This document shows, piece by piece, positions 19,492 through 29,162 of a DNA stretch of 64,000 bases. Below the pieces are notes generated by a model. It saw nothing but the letters and a program-made list of their open reading frames with translations, ran no database searches and had not been told where the DNA came from. The position numbers and the translations under genes are program-made. How positions within the stretch are numbered: position 1 is the first letter of the stretch; every line of letters begins with the position of its first letter. Origin of the DNA: Petasospora fabianii (Eukaryota > Ascomycota > Saccharomycetes > Phaffomycetales > Wickerhamomycetaceae); contig CP048717.1 in the NCBI GenBank assembly GCA_022641835.1, positions 558,001 through 622,000 on the forward strand, in the 5' to 3' direction.

Positions 19492-20577
19492 TCATTTACA
19501 TACAGAACCTCTATCAAGACTCTTACAACAACGATACCCCCACTTTCCATCTTTGTAGTAACTTCCCCAAACACTGGTGTGGTTCCCGGGGTACACATCC
19601 TCGATGTAAGAAGACCTCACAACATCGGCTGTCTCATCATTATCTTCAGCTCCTTCACCATCACCAGTAACACTACCACTACCACTGCCATATGCATCAA
19701 GCAATGACTTCTTTAGCTTCTCCTTCTTTGCCTTCTCTGCCTCACTCAACTCTTTAATTTTCCGGTCCGCGAGCGTTGGGTTCGCCACGAAATTATCATT
19801 ACCAAGTCCCCTCTTCTTCTCATCCCATGCAAATTTCTTTGTCCTCTCAAATTCTGCAGCTTCACCAGTCAAATGACGAACATATCTCCCGTTCTCATCA
19901 TTTGAACCTCTAGAGTCATCTTTCAAGATTCTTGATTTTGGGTCATAGTTGATGTTATCGTTTCTGATATCCTCCAAATACACAGCTCTATCTTCTCTCA
20001 ATCTCACAATCTTTTCACCTTCAGCTTTCTTAACATCTTCTTTAAGATCTTCATCCCATAAACCGAGCTCTTTCAACTCAATCTCCTCATCTGTGTCCCA
20101 TTGTCGTTCATCAGTTTTCAGCTTGTCCTCTTCATCCTTTTTCTCCTGCCATTTCTTAGCCTGTTCAACGTACTCACTAGCATCGTACCCAAACCATCTG
20201 TCTCTCTTTCCATCATAATCAACATTATCATTCCTCACACCAACTTTAACACCAACATTACCACCTTCTTTCCCCTTCTTAACGCTCCTCCCTGGACGTT
20301 CGAGACAATCTTTCTTAACATGATCCATCGCTCCACAATTCGTACAACCACCTTTCTTTCGTCTTCTCTTGAATTCAACTTTAAAATCTCCAACATCATC
20401 ATTAACAATTAATGCATCATCAATCCCACCACCAACACGAGCTTCGTTATTCGGACGCGACTCAACACCAGATCGATGATGTGCTAGATAGTCATCATTT
20501 TGTTCATCGGGCTGTTTGTCAGAGTACCAAGGAGCATCCTTGATATATTTCGGGATATGTGGATTTTGCTGTGCCAT
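19492..20577 (-). CDS. SLU7: Second-step splicing factor Slu7
   Basis: A 361-residue protein. It opens with the conserved IPKYIKDAPWY. A CCHC zinc knuckle follows at C78, C81, H86 and C91 (CTNCGAMDHVKKDC), then the block DYDGKRDRWFGYDASEY. The typical C-terminal features are YLEDI, NINYDPKSR, HTSVWGSYY and WGYRCC. Slu7 helps choose the 3' splice site and supports the second catalytic step when branch point and acceptor are far apart. Here branch-to-acceptor distances are short (10-14 bases). Length is close to S. cerevisiae Slu7 (382). It is divergent from GUS1 and next to VTC5. Confidence 0.95.
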   Translation of the reverse strand: MAQQNPHIPKYIKDAPWYSDKQPDEQNDDYLAHHRSGVESRPNNEARVGGGIDDALIVNDDVGDFKVEFKRRRKKGGCTNCGAMDHVKKDCLERPGRSVKKGKEGGNVGVKVGVRNDNVDYDGKRDRWFGYDASEYVEQAKKWQEKKDEEDKLKTDERQWDTDEEIELKELGLWDEDLKEDVKKAEGEKIVRLREDRAVYLEDIRNDNINYDPKSRILKDDSRGSNDENGRYVRHLTGEAAEFERTKKFAWDEKKRGLGNDNFVANPTLADRKIKELSEAEKAKKEKLKKSLLDAYGSGSGSVTGDGEGAEDNDETADVVRSSYIEDVYPGNHTSVWGSYYKDGKWGYRCCKSLDRGSVCK

Positions 20578-20856
20578 CTCTTCTTCTCAAAAGACTATTG
20601 GATGACTCAATACGTCCAGTTCATACATATAATACATAGGAAGTGTAAGTTCCATCGCACATCGCATGTGGTGGGATGGGGAATTTTTCGCGAAAAAATC
20701 ATGGTGTGTCCCTAACCGTTTTTTCTCTTTCTGGTCCAGTCGCGCGCGCGCACACAACAGGCGCTCGCGGCCAGCGATGAGTTTGATGAAAAGTTCGATC
20801 AAGTGACACTTTCTTTTCTTTATTATTGCACAACTTCAATTCCCTTAAGCAACGAT
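20578..20856. promoter_or_regulatory. Divergent SLU7/GUS1 promoter
   Basis: This 279-base gap between divergent starts holds a TTTTTCGCGAAAAAA palindrome-like element (20684-20698) and an alternating CGCGCGCGCGC run (20741-20751). Both belong to the CG-type elements seen in other promoters of the window. Confidence 0.55.
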
Positions 20857-23001
20857 ATGTCTTACACACTCACAGTTGCTGCTAAGGCTCCGGTCGTTGC
20901 CTACTCGGCCCTTGCCGCTGCTGCATTCGTCAACTCTGCCAAGGCTGACACCATTGCCGTTAAGTTTGTCGACGACAAACAGGTTGATGGTGCTTCTGTC
21001 ACTCTTGTCAAGGGCGACTCTACCTTCAAGAATGCTGATGTTCTCTCTAAACTTGTCTCCGACTTCCCTTCTGTCCTCGTTGGTGCTGATGATGCCGCTG
21101 AGTGGATCAAGTTTGCCGATGAGCTCACCGTTAAGGACTTCAAGAAGTTGGCTGTCTCCTTGGAGAAGCTTGATGCTCACTTGAACTTCCGCTCTTTCAT
21201 CATTGGCTACCAGCCATCTATTGCTGATATTGCCATCTGGGGTGCTCTCAGATCCAACGGTATGGTTGGTTCCATCATCAAGAACACTGTCTACATTAAC
21301 GTTTCCCGTTGGTACATCTTCCTTGAGTCAGATGCCAGATTTGGTGGTCTCCACGAGCAGCTCACTAAGTCCGTTGCTGAGTTGAAGAAGCAGGCTAAGA
21401 CTAAGTCTGATGGTACTAAGGAGACACACAAGGCTAACTTCGACATTGACCTCCAGGATGCCGAGGACGGTAAGGTTGTCACCCGTTTCCCACCAGAGCC
21501 ATCTGGATACCTCCACATTGGTCACGCCAAGGCCGCTATCCTCAACCAGTACTTTGCCCAGCAGTACCACGGTAAACTCATCATCAGATTCGATGACACA
21601 AACCCATCTAAGGAGAAGGCTGAGTTCCAGCAGTCTATCATTGAGGATTTGGAGCTTCTCGGAATCAAGGGTGACCAGATCACTTACTCCTCCGACTACT
21701 TCCAGAAGATGTACGAGCTCTGTGTTCAGCTCATCAAGGACGGTAAGGCCTACGCTGATGACACTCCACAGGAGAAGATGAGAGAGGAGAGAATGGAGGG
21801 TATCCCATCCGCCAGACGTGATCGCCCAATTGAGGAGACTTTGAAGATCTTCGAGGAGGAGATGAAGAATGGTACCGAAATTGGTCAATCTTACTGTATT
21901 CGTGCTAAGATGTCCTTCGACAACCCAAACAAGGCTATGAGAGACCCAGTCATCTACAGATGTAACTTGACCCCACACCACATCACTGGTACCACATGGA
22001 AGATGTACCCAACCTACGACTTCTGTGTTCCAATTGTTGATGCCTTGGAGGGTGTCACACATGCCTTGCGTACCATTGAGTACAGAGACAGAAATCCACA
22101 GTACGATTGGTTCCTCGAGAACTTGGGTTTGAGAAAGGTTCACATCTGGGACTTTGCCCGTGTTAACTTTGTCAGAACCTTGTTGTCGAAGAGAAAGTTG
22201 CAGTGGTTCGTCGACAAGAAGTACGTTGGTAACTGGGACGATCCAAGATTCCCAACTGTCAGAGGTGTCAGACGTAGAGGTATGACCGTTGAAGGTTTGA
22301 GAAACTTTGTTATTTCTCAGGGTCCATCCAGAAACGTTATCAACTTGGACTGGAACGTTATCTGGGCTTTGAACAAGAAGGTCATTGACCCAATTGCTCC
22401 ACGTCACACTGCCATTGTCAACCCAGTCAAGGTCCATCTCTCCGGCGGCCCAGAGAAGCCAGTCACTGAGAAGAAGCCAAAGCACAAGAAGAACCCAGAT
22501 GTTGGTGAGAAGGATGTTATCTTCGCCTCTGACGTCATCATTGACCAGGATGATGCTGACTCCTTGGAGGATGGTGAGGAGCTCACTTTGATGGACTGGG
22601 GTAACGTCATCATCACCAAGCTCAACAAGGGAGAGGACGGTAAGGTTACCTCCATCGATGCTAAGCTTCATTTGGAGGGTGACTTCAGAAAGACCAAGCA
22701 CAAGGTTACTTGGTTGGCCGACACAGATGACGTTGTTAAGGTTGATTTGGTTGACTTCGACCACTTGATCACCAAGGACAAGCTTGAGGAGGGTGAGAAC
22801 TTCGAAGACTTCCTCACACCAAAGACCGAGTTCCACACTGCTGGTCTTGGTGACTTGAACGTCAAGCAGATGAAGGTTGGTGACATTATCCAGTTCGAGA
22901 GAAAGGGTTACTACAGACTTGATGAGATCAAGGATGGCCAGTACATCTTCTTCACCATTCCAGATGGTAAGTCCGTCTCTAAGTACGGTGCCAAGAAGTA
23001 A
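20857..23001 (+). CDS. GUS1: Cytosolic glutamyl-tRNA synthetase
   Basis: A 714-residue enzyme from the ATG at 20857; an upstream ATG-less extension is ignored. The N-terminal ~190 residues form a GST-like domain that in yeast binds Arc1. The catalytic class Ic core starts at about 210 with RFPPEPSGYLHIGHAK (HIGH motif). It continues with RFDDTNP and WDFARVNFVRTLLSKRKL, whose LLSKRKL is the KMSKS equivalent. A C-terminal anticodon-binding beta-barrel follows. It charges tRNA-Glu with glutamate. Codon use is strongly biased, as expected for high expression, and that bias also creates a 500-codon antisense open frame that I reject. In S. cerevisiae, GUS1 (YGL245W) directly precedes RTF1. Here four genes lie between them. 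Confidence 0.97.
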   Translation: MSYTLTVAAKAPVVAYSALAAAAFVNSAKADTIAVKFVDDKQVDGASVTLVKGDSTFKNADVLSKLVSDFPSVLVGADDAAEWIKFADELTVKDFKKLAVSLEKLDAHLNFRSFIIGYQPSIADIAIWGALRSNGMVGSIIKNTVYINVSRWYIFLESDARFGGLHEQLTKSVAELKKQAKTKSDGTKETHKANFDIDLQDAEDGKVVTRFPPEPSGYLHIGHAKAAILNQYFAQQYHGKLIIRFDDTNPSKEKAEFQQSIIEDLELLGIKGDQITYSSDYFQKMYELCVQLIKDGKAYADDTPQEKMREERMEGIPSARRDRPIEETLKIFEEEMKNGTEIGQSYCIRAKMSFDNPNKAMRDPVIYRCNLTPHHITGTTWKMYPTYDFCVPIVDALEGVTHALRTIEYRDRNPQYDWFLENLGLRKVHIWDFARVNFVRTLLSKRKLQWFVDKKYVGNWDDPRFPTVRGVRRRGMTVEGLRNFVISQGPSRNVINLDWNVIWALNKKVIDPIAPRHTAIVNPVKVHLSGGPEKPVTEKKPKHKKNPDVGEKDVIFASDVIIDQDDADSLEDGEELTLMDWGNVIITKLNKGEDGKVTSIDAKLHLEGDFRKTKHKVTWLADTDDVVKVDLVDFDHLITKDKLEEGENFEDFLTPKTEFHTAGLGDLNVKQMKVGDIIQFERKGYYRLDEIKDGQYIFFTIPDGKSVSKYGAKK

Positions 23002-23141
23002 ATCAACTTCTGAAACACATACATAGAATTATTGATGAACGTCTCAGTTAATGGTATCAAGCATGTAGCGCGTTTGGCCTCACCAGTTACCGCCGCCATA
23101 ATACACAAATATCGAAAAGCAAACACAGTAAAATCCATCCA

Positions 23142-23151
23142 CCGGCGGCTA
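23142..23151 (+). promoter_or_regulatory. URS1-like site CCGGCGGCTA upstream of the F-box-like gene
   Basis: This matches nine of ten bases of the Ume6 URS1 consensus TCGGCGGCTA and lies 81 bases before the start codon at 23232. It suggests meiosis-linked repression or activation, from the motif only. Confidence 0.4.
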
Positions 23152-23231
23152 ACCACTTTCCTTTCGTCAGGCATATATCAAACTATCTCGTACTAGTACT
23201 GTCTACAGTTTTCACATTCATTCCATCCGCC

Positions 23232-25220
23232 ATGGTACAACAGCTTGGAGAGCTCGCTTTCCGTGGGGATACCCCTCCGCTTGTGGAGGACTTCCCCCTT
23301 CCTCTTCATGTTCTCCTCAAGATCATAGGAAATCTCGACAATCCTTCCCTTCTTGCCATGTTGGCACTGTTCCCATCTCTCTGCTGCAAAACAGCACATT
23401 TTAGAGATTTTGAACTTAACGATCTTCACGTATCTGTTGCTGCTCATCTCCCTGTTGCTCAGCGCTTCCATATGGATGACGTTCGTCCAATGGATCAAAT
23501 CTTTTACCCGATTAGAATCTTTGAATTTCACGGTGATCGCCTAAACGTCGACTCTCCATCTATTGATACATTGCTCTCATTCGAGCTTTTCGATGAATTA
23601 AGCTTTGTCTTCAGAGTGTATCCTCACAGTTGGCTTGGAAAGTCTTACTATGGAAACTTGTCTTTCGGGGATGGAACTACTTGGATGGAAAGATTGCCCT
23701 ACTGCACTAAAGTAATGATCATCGAATCAACGGCTACCAGTGGACCCATATTCTCTATTCCTCATTTAACTGAACATTTGAGGAAAAGGACGGCAGATAA
23801 CCAGAATGTCTGGGTGGGACCAGGCAGAGCTGTATTTATTGATGAGATTCTGAACACACTAAAGACATTGATTGTTCACAAGGTCAGCCATGTCGACCAC
23901 TTAATTTTACCAGTTGCCAGTGATGTTCACATGCACATGTATGATTATCCAGTGCATGGCACCACAGTAACTCGTCCACGTATTGAAGGACTCTTGGCCA
24001 GAAGGGTTCAGAACTTCAAAGTGTTTTTCAAGGGCCTCACACCTGAGTTTGGAAGGGTCGATGTATGTGGAAGTGTGTTCCAACCAGATCATACTAGAAA
24101 TATCCCACTTGGTTTTGAGCTTAGTGACATTCGTGCATTTGGGGGTAATCGATTAGTCCCTTTCATTGGAGATAGTGGAATAGGTAAGCACCTCGGTCTT
24201 GAATTCGTCGGCGCATTTAGGCTCGTAATCTTTCAAGGTGTTCATCCGGAGATCATTCGTTCTTTGATGTTTGATAATATTGAAGAGCTCTTTATACATC
24301 ATTGTTCCATTGATCCTACACTCCCGAGTAATACATTCAATGTGGAGCTACTTCTGCACACCTGGTCTCTCAGATATTTTTCTTACGAGACTAACATTGT
24401 CGGTGACAGATGTCCAAATGTGATGCCCGAGTCTCTCCGTCACTTAAAACTTCAGTCAGCTGCTCCTGGATTCAAACTTGGAAATGTCTTGAAAGGTAAG
24501 CCAGAGTTACAGAGTGTTGTAATTGAATACTCTGTATTCCATCATACTCCAGAACTCCCTTCTGTACATGCACCAGTACGTATAACTCCCCTAGACTTTG
24601 ATGGCTCCTCTAGTTTGAACAGTTTGATTATCCTTGGCCATTGTGATTACAGCTTGCTTCTTCCCGGTGCATCTAGTGTTATCCCATCACTTCGCCGGTT
24701 AAGTATTCCTCTGGATTTCTACAGCTTAACAGGTCAAGATAGACTTCACCTTGATGTATCACGCTTTAACAGTATTCAATTCTTAACCATTTCTCTGTAT
24801 CCACCACTTTGGAGAAAATACTGCCCAGTCAATATGATTCTGTTAAAGAAGCTCGTTATTGACCATAACAGAGATGTACCTATAGAGATCGAAGTCACGC
24901 CAATGTTTGAGCAAGTCTTTCTCAATGATCACCAAATGAGTCCAACAGATCGGAGTTGGATGTTCAATGGTGCAGGTAGAATGTACAATCCTCTGCCGTA
25001 CCATTCTGAGAGGAATAATCTGCACCTTGGTATTCCGCAAGATATTGTAATGGGTGATGACCTGGATGATCCACCTCGAGGTAGACGCCGTGAGCGTCGT
25101 GGTCTGATTGTCATACCTGATCCTGTTGCAGATGTTCATAGAGACTTTGTCCGTGTAGACGATTGGGATCCGCTGGAGGATCCATTTGAGATGGAAGCTC
25201 TGGTTGTTTGGGATCCGTAA
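23232..25220 (+). CDS. F-box/leucine-rich-like protein, lineage-type, unknown substrate
   Basis: A 662-residue protein. Residues 22-55 (FPLPLHVLLKIIGNLDNPSL..LALFPSL) read as a divergent F-box: proline, then the LLxKIIxxL helix. The remainder has irregular leucine-rich and hydrophobic strands (for example LNSLIILGHCDYSLLLPG, LRRLSIPLDFYSL) that could form a solenoid for substrate binding. The C-terminus is acidic with a basic patch RGRRRERR. By analogy it would be an SCF ubiquitin-ligase adaptor, but I recognise no orthologue, and rapidly evolving F-box-like families are common in yeasts. It lies between GUS1 and a long gap. A URS1-like motif precedes it. Confidence 0.6.
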   Translation: MVQQLGELAFRGDTPPLVEDFPLPLHVLLKIIGNLDNPSLLAMLALFPSLCCKTAHFRDFELNDLHVSVAAHLPVAQRFHMDDVRPMDQIFYPIRIFEFHGDRLNVDSPSIDTLLSFELFDELSFVFRVYPHSWLGKSYYGNLSFGDGTTWMERLPYCTKVMIIESTATSGPIFSIPHLTEHLRKRTADNQNVWVGPGRAVFIDEILNTLKTLIVHKVSHVDHLILPVASDVHMHMYDYPVHGTTVTRPRIEGLLARRVQNFKVFFKGLTPEFGRVDVCGSVFQPDHTRNIPLGFELSDIRAFGGNRLVPFIGDSGIGKHLGLEFVGAFRLVIFQGVHPEIIRSLMFDNIEELFIHHCSIDPTLPSNTFNVELLLHTWSLRYFSYETNIVGDRCPNVMPESLRHLKLQSAAPGFKLGNVLKGKPELQSVVIEYSVFHHTPELPSVHAPVRITPLDFDGSSSLNSLIILGHCDYSLLLPGASSVIPSLRRLSIPLDFYSLTGQDRLHLDVSRFNSIQFLTISLYPPLWRKYCPVNMILLKKLVIDHNRDVPIEIEVTPMFEQVFLNDHQMSPTDRSWMFNGAGRMYNPLPYHSERNNLHLGIPQDIVMGDDLDDPPRGRRRERRGLIVIPDPVADVHRDFVRVDDWDPLEDPFEMEALVVWDP

Positions 25221-25471
25221 TTGCCCATCATATGCAACAGATTGATGTATCAATCCACCAATAGTTGACCAATTAAGCTTGGTCTTTTTTTAATTGCTGT
25301 GGAAATAATTATGAGGAAGTATCTCCAAAAGACCAAGACTACATGTTGTAGGATAGCTCTAGTTGCCTAATGTATAATAAAAGGTTAATAAGAAATTGTG
25401 GAGAAGTTTTAGTCCACGGTGCATGTGCATCAACCAAGCTGCCAATTAGAGTTTGGTCGCCCTTGTTCTCA

Positions 25472-25510
25472 AAGATCAGGGGGTAATACCCCTGGGGTTT
25501 CCCCGATCTT
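25472..25510. repeat. Nested inverted repeat forming a three-way junction
   Basis: Outer arms AAGATC (25472-25477) and GATCTT (25505-25510) enclose two inner hairpins: GGGGTA/TACCCC (25480-25492) and GGGG-TTT-CCCC (25494-25504). It is symmetrical enough to form a cruciform in DNA or a small cloverleaf in RNA. The function is unknown. Confidence 0.65.
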
Positions 25511-27222
25511 GACAGTTCCGTATAGAGACATATACCCATGATCTTAGCTTTTGTCACTATTGTTTATGTAATTGAAAAGTGATACATTGATCCATGGACC
25601 TGTGATGATCTGTGAGGCAAGGAGAAGTTTAACAGAACTGGGTCATCCTAAAAATGATACATGCGATACAGGATTCAGTGGAGAGGCACCCCCGATGGAG
25701 GGGCATAGTGTACAGTTTGTGTTTAATGCAGCCCGGCAGTTCAAAAAGGCGACCTAATACCCGCATCCTTACGAAAGGGGTGGTAAAGGTCAATATCTTG
25801 GAACGGGTATAGATGAGGGGTTAAGCCATGGGTAGGTTCGGCCAGTGGTGGAGGTGGGGGTAAACGCGGGGAATTAAAAGTCAGGAAGTAGTTGTTAACA
25901 GATGACACCCAGTCAGTTCGATCTGGTTAAAGATATGTTATACTAAGAGCAAAAAAGGCTTCAAAAAAAACTAAATGGTTGTATAGATCCCTACTTCCAT
26001 CGTAAAGGGTCCGCATCTTCTCTTGTGTGAAGGCTTATCAAGATCTGAATATCCGACTGATCCGTAGATCGATGTTTTGCCCTCAACACCGTGCCATGCG
26101 CCGATTGTTAAACCCCCAGACGATGAAATGAAATGATCCCATTGGATATCCCACGTGGCCCATGGGTGACCTTATTGCCTTTAATCCGGCCTTATTACCT
26201 TTCTCGTAAGTGGAAAAGTCGAATCATGGGATAATTCAGGTGTCAAGGTCTCGTCGGAGTTCCTGCTGTCGCTTGCTGCACCGCACCTATGAAGGAGATC
26301 CGTAGGGAAAAATAGGACGCTGTGCAGGACCAAGCAGCCAGGAAGACTAAATTAAAGGGAATAAGCATCATTAGGTTCACCTTAGAGGCACCGGATTTAT
26401 ACCTAGAGTTTACAGAAATTGCAATTATCCGATTTCCAAACTCGAAATCATTGGCTTGAAAGAGTATTTGCAAAGTCATACATACTCTGTCTCGCTTATC
26501 GCTCACGTCTTATGTGCACATTTTGGCTGCATCTTTTTTACACTTTTTCTGCAAAGAACTTGATCTAGTCGCGAACTTGTTTTGAAGTTGACAAAAGGAG
26601 ATTTCGTCCCTGCATTTGGTCGTTACACAGGGAAGCACGGAACCACCTCCTGTGCATGCAAAGAGCTACCAATGTACCAAACTCCTGAAAGAGAGGTCAC
26701 TTCCCAATATAAGCGACTCAACATCGATAAATGCCTCAACATTGAGCATTTTGAGGTTCCAGTGTTGTACAACTTTGGGGAAGAGAGACCCTCGAGGGTC
26801 AGGAGGTTTCGAGATGAGAGAACACTCGCTATGTATGAGCATTTGTTGATACACAATTGAACCGCTCGTTAAATCTTTTATTCTCGAGATGCTACATAAT
26901 CTCATTGAAGCACTATGATAATCAAAAACTTATCTAACTCTCTTGTAAGTGCCTCAGGATTTGGCTTCTCCACATTGATCTCCTATGTTATATCCTCGGT
27001 ATTTCCTATTACCATGTCCAAATGGATGCATCAAATCCCATGTCGCCCCACTTTCCGAACACTCAAGGGGACTTTACTCCACTAACTCATATCTTGGCCC
27101 CTCATCTCTTTCACACATCTTTCTGCGTTCTTGGGCGTTCGTATGCATTCTGCAGCGCCTATACTGCGTAGTCAATTCCTCCAGCCCTTGACCTAGGGAT
27201 CTCGTACACTGACCAGGATAAG

Positions 27223-27230
27223 TATAAAAA
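27223..27230 (+). promoter_or_regulatory. TATA box of the secreted esterase gene
   Basis: TATAAAAA lies 74 bases upstream of the esterase start codon, in typical yeast position for a TATA-dependent, regulated gene. Confidence 0.6.
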
Positions 27231-27296
27231 GGGTAGTGATTCACATCCCTGTATCCTCAATTGTACCCTATCCTTCCCTCTCACCAAGAGTCCACC

Positions 27297-28499
27297 ATGC
27301 AGTTATTCAGACTCGCCCCAGTTCTCCTAGCTATCACCTCCATGGTGGTGGCTGCCCCAACCGCTATGTCAAAAGGTGTTGACGTCCACATCATTGAAAG
27401 AGATGCTGCTCCAGCAGAGATGATTGTGGATGTCCAGAAGAGAGATGCTGCTGCTAATGCTGCTGCTGAAGCCATTGCTGATAACACTGCAGCTGCTATC
27501 CAGAACCTCATTGACCTCTTGAATCCAGCCAATTTTGACCTACTCAAATTCTCTGAGGCCTTGATTTCCTTCTTTCTCTCCCCAGTCACCCAAATCCTTC
27601 CAGTAAGACTCGCTGCTACACTTCTTCCAAAGATTGACCTTGCTGCTAACTTCATCATTTCCAAAACCTTCATTCCTAACAAAGCAATCCCCGGTTACGG
27701 TAAGATATTTACGGCTCCAAACGTTGACAAAGGAAGAATCGGTTGGTTCGTCGAGGCTAAGGACAGAACCCCAGACGATCCAGTCATCTTGTACGCACAT
27801 GGTGGTGGATACCTTGTTGGATTTTTACCACCTTTCATTTGGATTTCAAACGCCATCTATTCTGCTCTTGGTAATAACAGACTCTCCATCCTCTTGCTTG
27901 ACTACACTTTGACCCTTGACAAAGTCTTCCCACAGCAGTTGATTGAATTCACAGAGACTTTCAACCAGTTGTCCAAGACTTCTAACAACATTATCCTCAT
28001 GGGTGACTCTGCAGGCGGCCACTTGTGTCTTCAATTCCTTAGACATCAAAACTACAAGCAATTCTCTGGTGTTGTTGCAGCCAACACCAGTGCCGCTACA
28101 ACAGGTGGTATCTTTCTCTCCCCATGGGTCAACGTCTATCCAGATCCAAATGATGGTACTTTTAAGACAAACTATGGCAAAGATTACCTCACTGCAAGAC
28201 TTATGCAGCATGGTACTGAGGTCAACTTGCCAGAACGCTGGATGTACACCGATCCCGCTTTCAACATGTACAAGGATGCCATTGACTGGGATTCTTTCCT
28301 CCCACCAAAAGTTTTCGTCTCCCGTGGTGAAAATGAAGTCTTGTATGACTCTATTGGAGACTGGACAGAGCTCGCCGGTTTCGATGGTAACGACACCTTG
28401 TTTACTGACCCAGATGGAGTCCACGATTCCGCTGTCTTAGTCCAGGAGGATTCTGATATTATCCCAGAAATTATTACTTACTTGAGGGATATCTTATGA
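27297..28499 (+). CDS. Secreted alpha/beta-hydrolase (HSL-type esterase/lipase) with propeptide
   Basis: A 400-residue protein from the ATG at 27297. Residues 1-20 form a signal peptide (MQLFRLAPVLLAITSMVVAA). An alanine-rich propeptide follows with a Kex2-type Lys-Arg at 48-49. The hydrolase core shows the oxyanion motif HGGG at 168-171 and the nucleophile elbow GDSAGG at 236-241 (Ser238). A C-terminal DGVHDSAVL probably supplies the catalytic His. The family is the hormone-sensitive-lipase/Say1-like group, but S. cerevisiae Say1 is an ER membrane deacetylase, whereas this one looks secreted. The substrate is unknown (acetylated sterols, short-chain esters). The long upstream region with STRE motifs and a TATA box suggests regulated expression. 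Confidence 0.85.
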   Translation: MQLFRLAPVLLAITSMVVAAPTAMSKGVDVHIIERDAAPAEMIVDVQKRDAAANAAAEAIADNTAAAIQNLIDLLNPANFDLLKFSEALISFFLSPVTQILPVRLAATLLPKIDLAANFIISKTFIPNKAIPGYGKIFTAPNVDKGRIGWFVEAKDRTPDDPVILYAHGGGYLVGFLPPFIWISNAIYSALGNNRLSILLLDYTLTLDKVFPQQLIEFTETFNQLSKTSNNIILMGDSAGGHLCLQFLRHQNYKQFSGVVAANTSAATTGGIFLSPWVNVYPDPNDGTFKTNYGKDYLTARLMQHGTEVNLPERWMYTDPAFNMYKDAIDWDSFLPPKVFVSRGENEVLYDSIGDWTELAGFDGNDTLFTDPDGVHDSAVLVQEDSDIIPEIITYLRDIL

Positions 28500-29162
28500 G
28501 ATGTTTCAGGCTGTGACTTTTTATTCCAGCCCTGATTGTGTATTTTTTTAATGAACTTCTTTATATCTACAAAGCTGTAACCGAAATCTATGTCGTAAAG
28601 TGCTTTAGTTGTGAGTATGCCAGAGCAAATAACTGTATATTAGTTTATAATGTAGGTCAACATCTGTTATCTGAGCTTCCCTGGGTTGAAGACTTCCAAT
28701 CGGTGGTATCTACTTTGTGATGAAACTTGGACGCCGTACTCTAAGATAACTAAAGAAATCACTATAAGCCTAATCTTACTTCTAACTTTTGAAACCAAAG
28801 ATTTTGAATATATTCTATTTCTTTATGGGATTTATCTTTTTAGTTTCAAAAATTAGTTCTCCTAGAACCTCACTAAAATAACAGTATTAATCTCCCATAA
28901 AAAATGGATAAATTACTTAAATTTTTTGGTACTTAAAACTTCAGTTTTAGAGTACTGGCTGTCATATTATTGATTCTTAATTATTGTAGTAACTGCCCCT
29001 ACATTATATAATGGTGTCCGGGTTTCACGTAAACTGCACCTCGATGATCTTTGACCTCCACTCATGAATTTTATTGTCGTTCTACTACATCATCGTGATA
29101 GTGATACTTGGTGCTTTTATATATTGCTACTTATGGGACGCTAAATCACTTAAAAATGGTTG
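28500..29162. other. AT-rich intergenic region after the esterase
   Basis: A 663-base gap between convergent genes. About 28740-29000 is clearly AT-rich compared with neighbours and contains ATTTATCTTTT (28830-28840), one mismatch from the S. cerevisiae ARS core. An origin is possible but unsupported otherwise. No gene is visible. Confidence 0.35.

Larger units (their letters stand above)
25221..27296. other. 2.1 kb non-coding region before the secreted esterase
   Basis: There is no convincing gene here. It holds a nested inverted repeat (25472-25510), four STRE cores (CCCCT 25489-25493; AGGGG 25699-25703, 25776-25780, 25816-25820), a CCCACGTGG at about 26150 and a TATAAAAA at 27223-27230. 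A 92-codon open frame at 26582-26860 has no initial ATG and no recognised domain. The size and the stress-type motifs suggest a large regulated promoter for the esterase, or an unannotated RNA gene. Confidence 0.45.

Noticed and set aside
21328-22836. 502-codon antisense frame over GUS1
   Set aside because: GUS1 is a clear, highly codon-biased gene. Such bias leaves the antisense frame free of stops. The antisense product is Leu/Val/Ser-rich with no domain.
26582-26860. 92-codon open frame in the gap before the esterase
   Set aside because: It starts with TTG, has a stop shortly upstream, and its first ATG is 30 codons in. No motif is visible.
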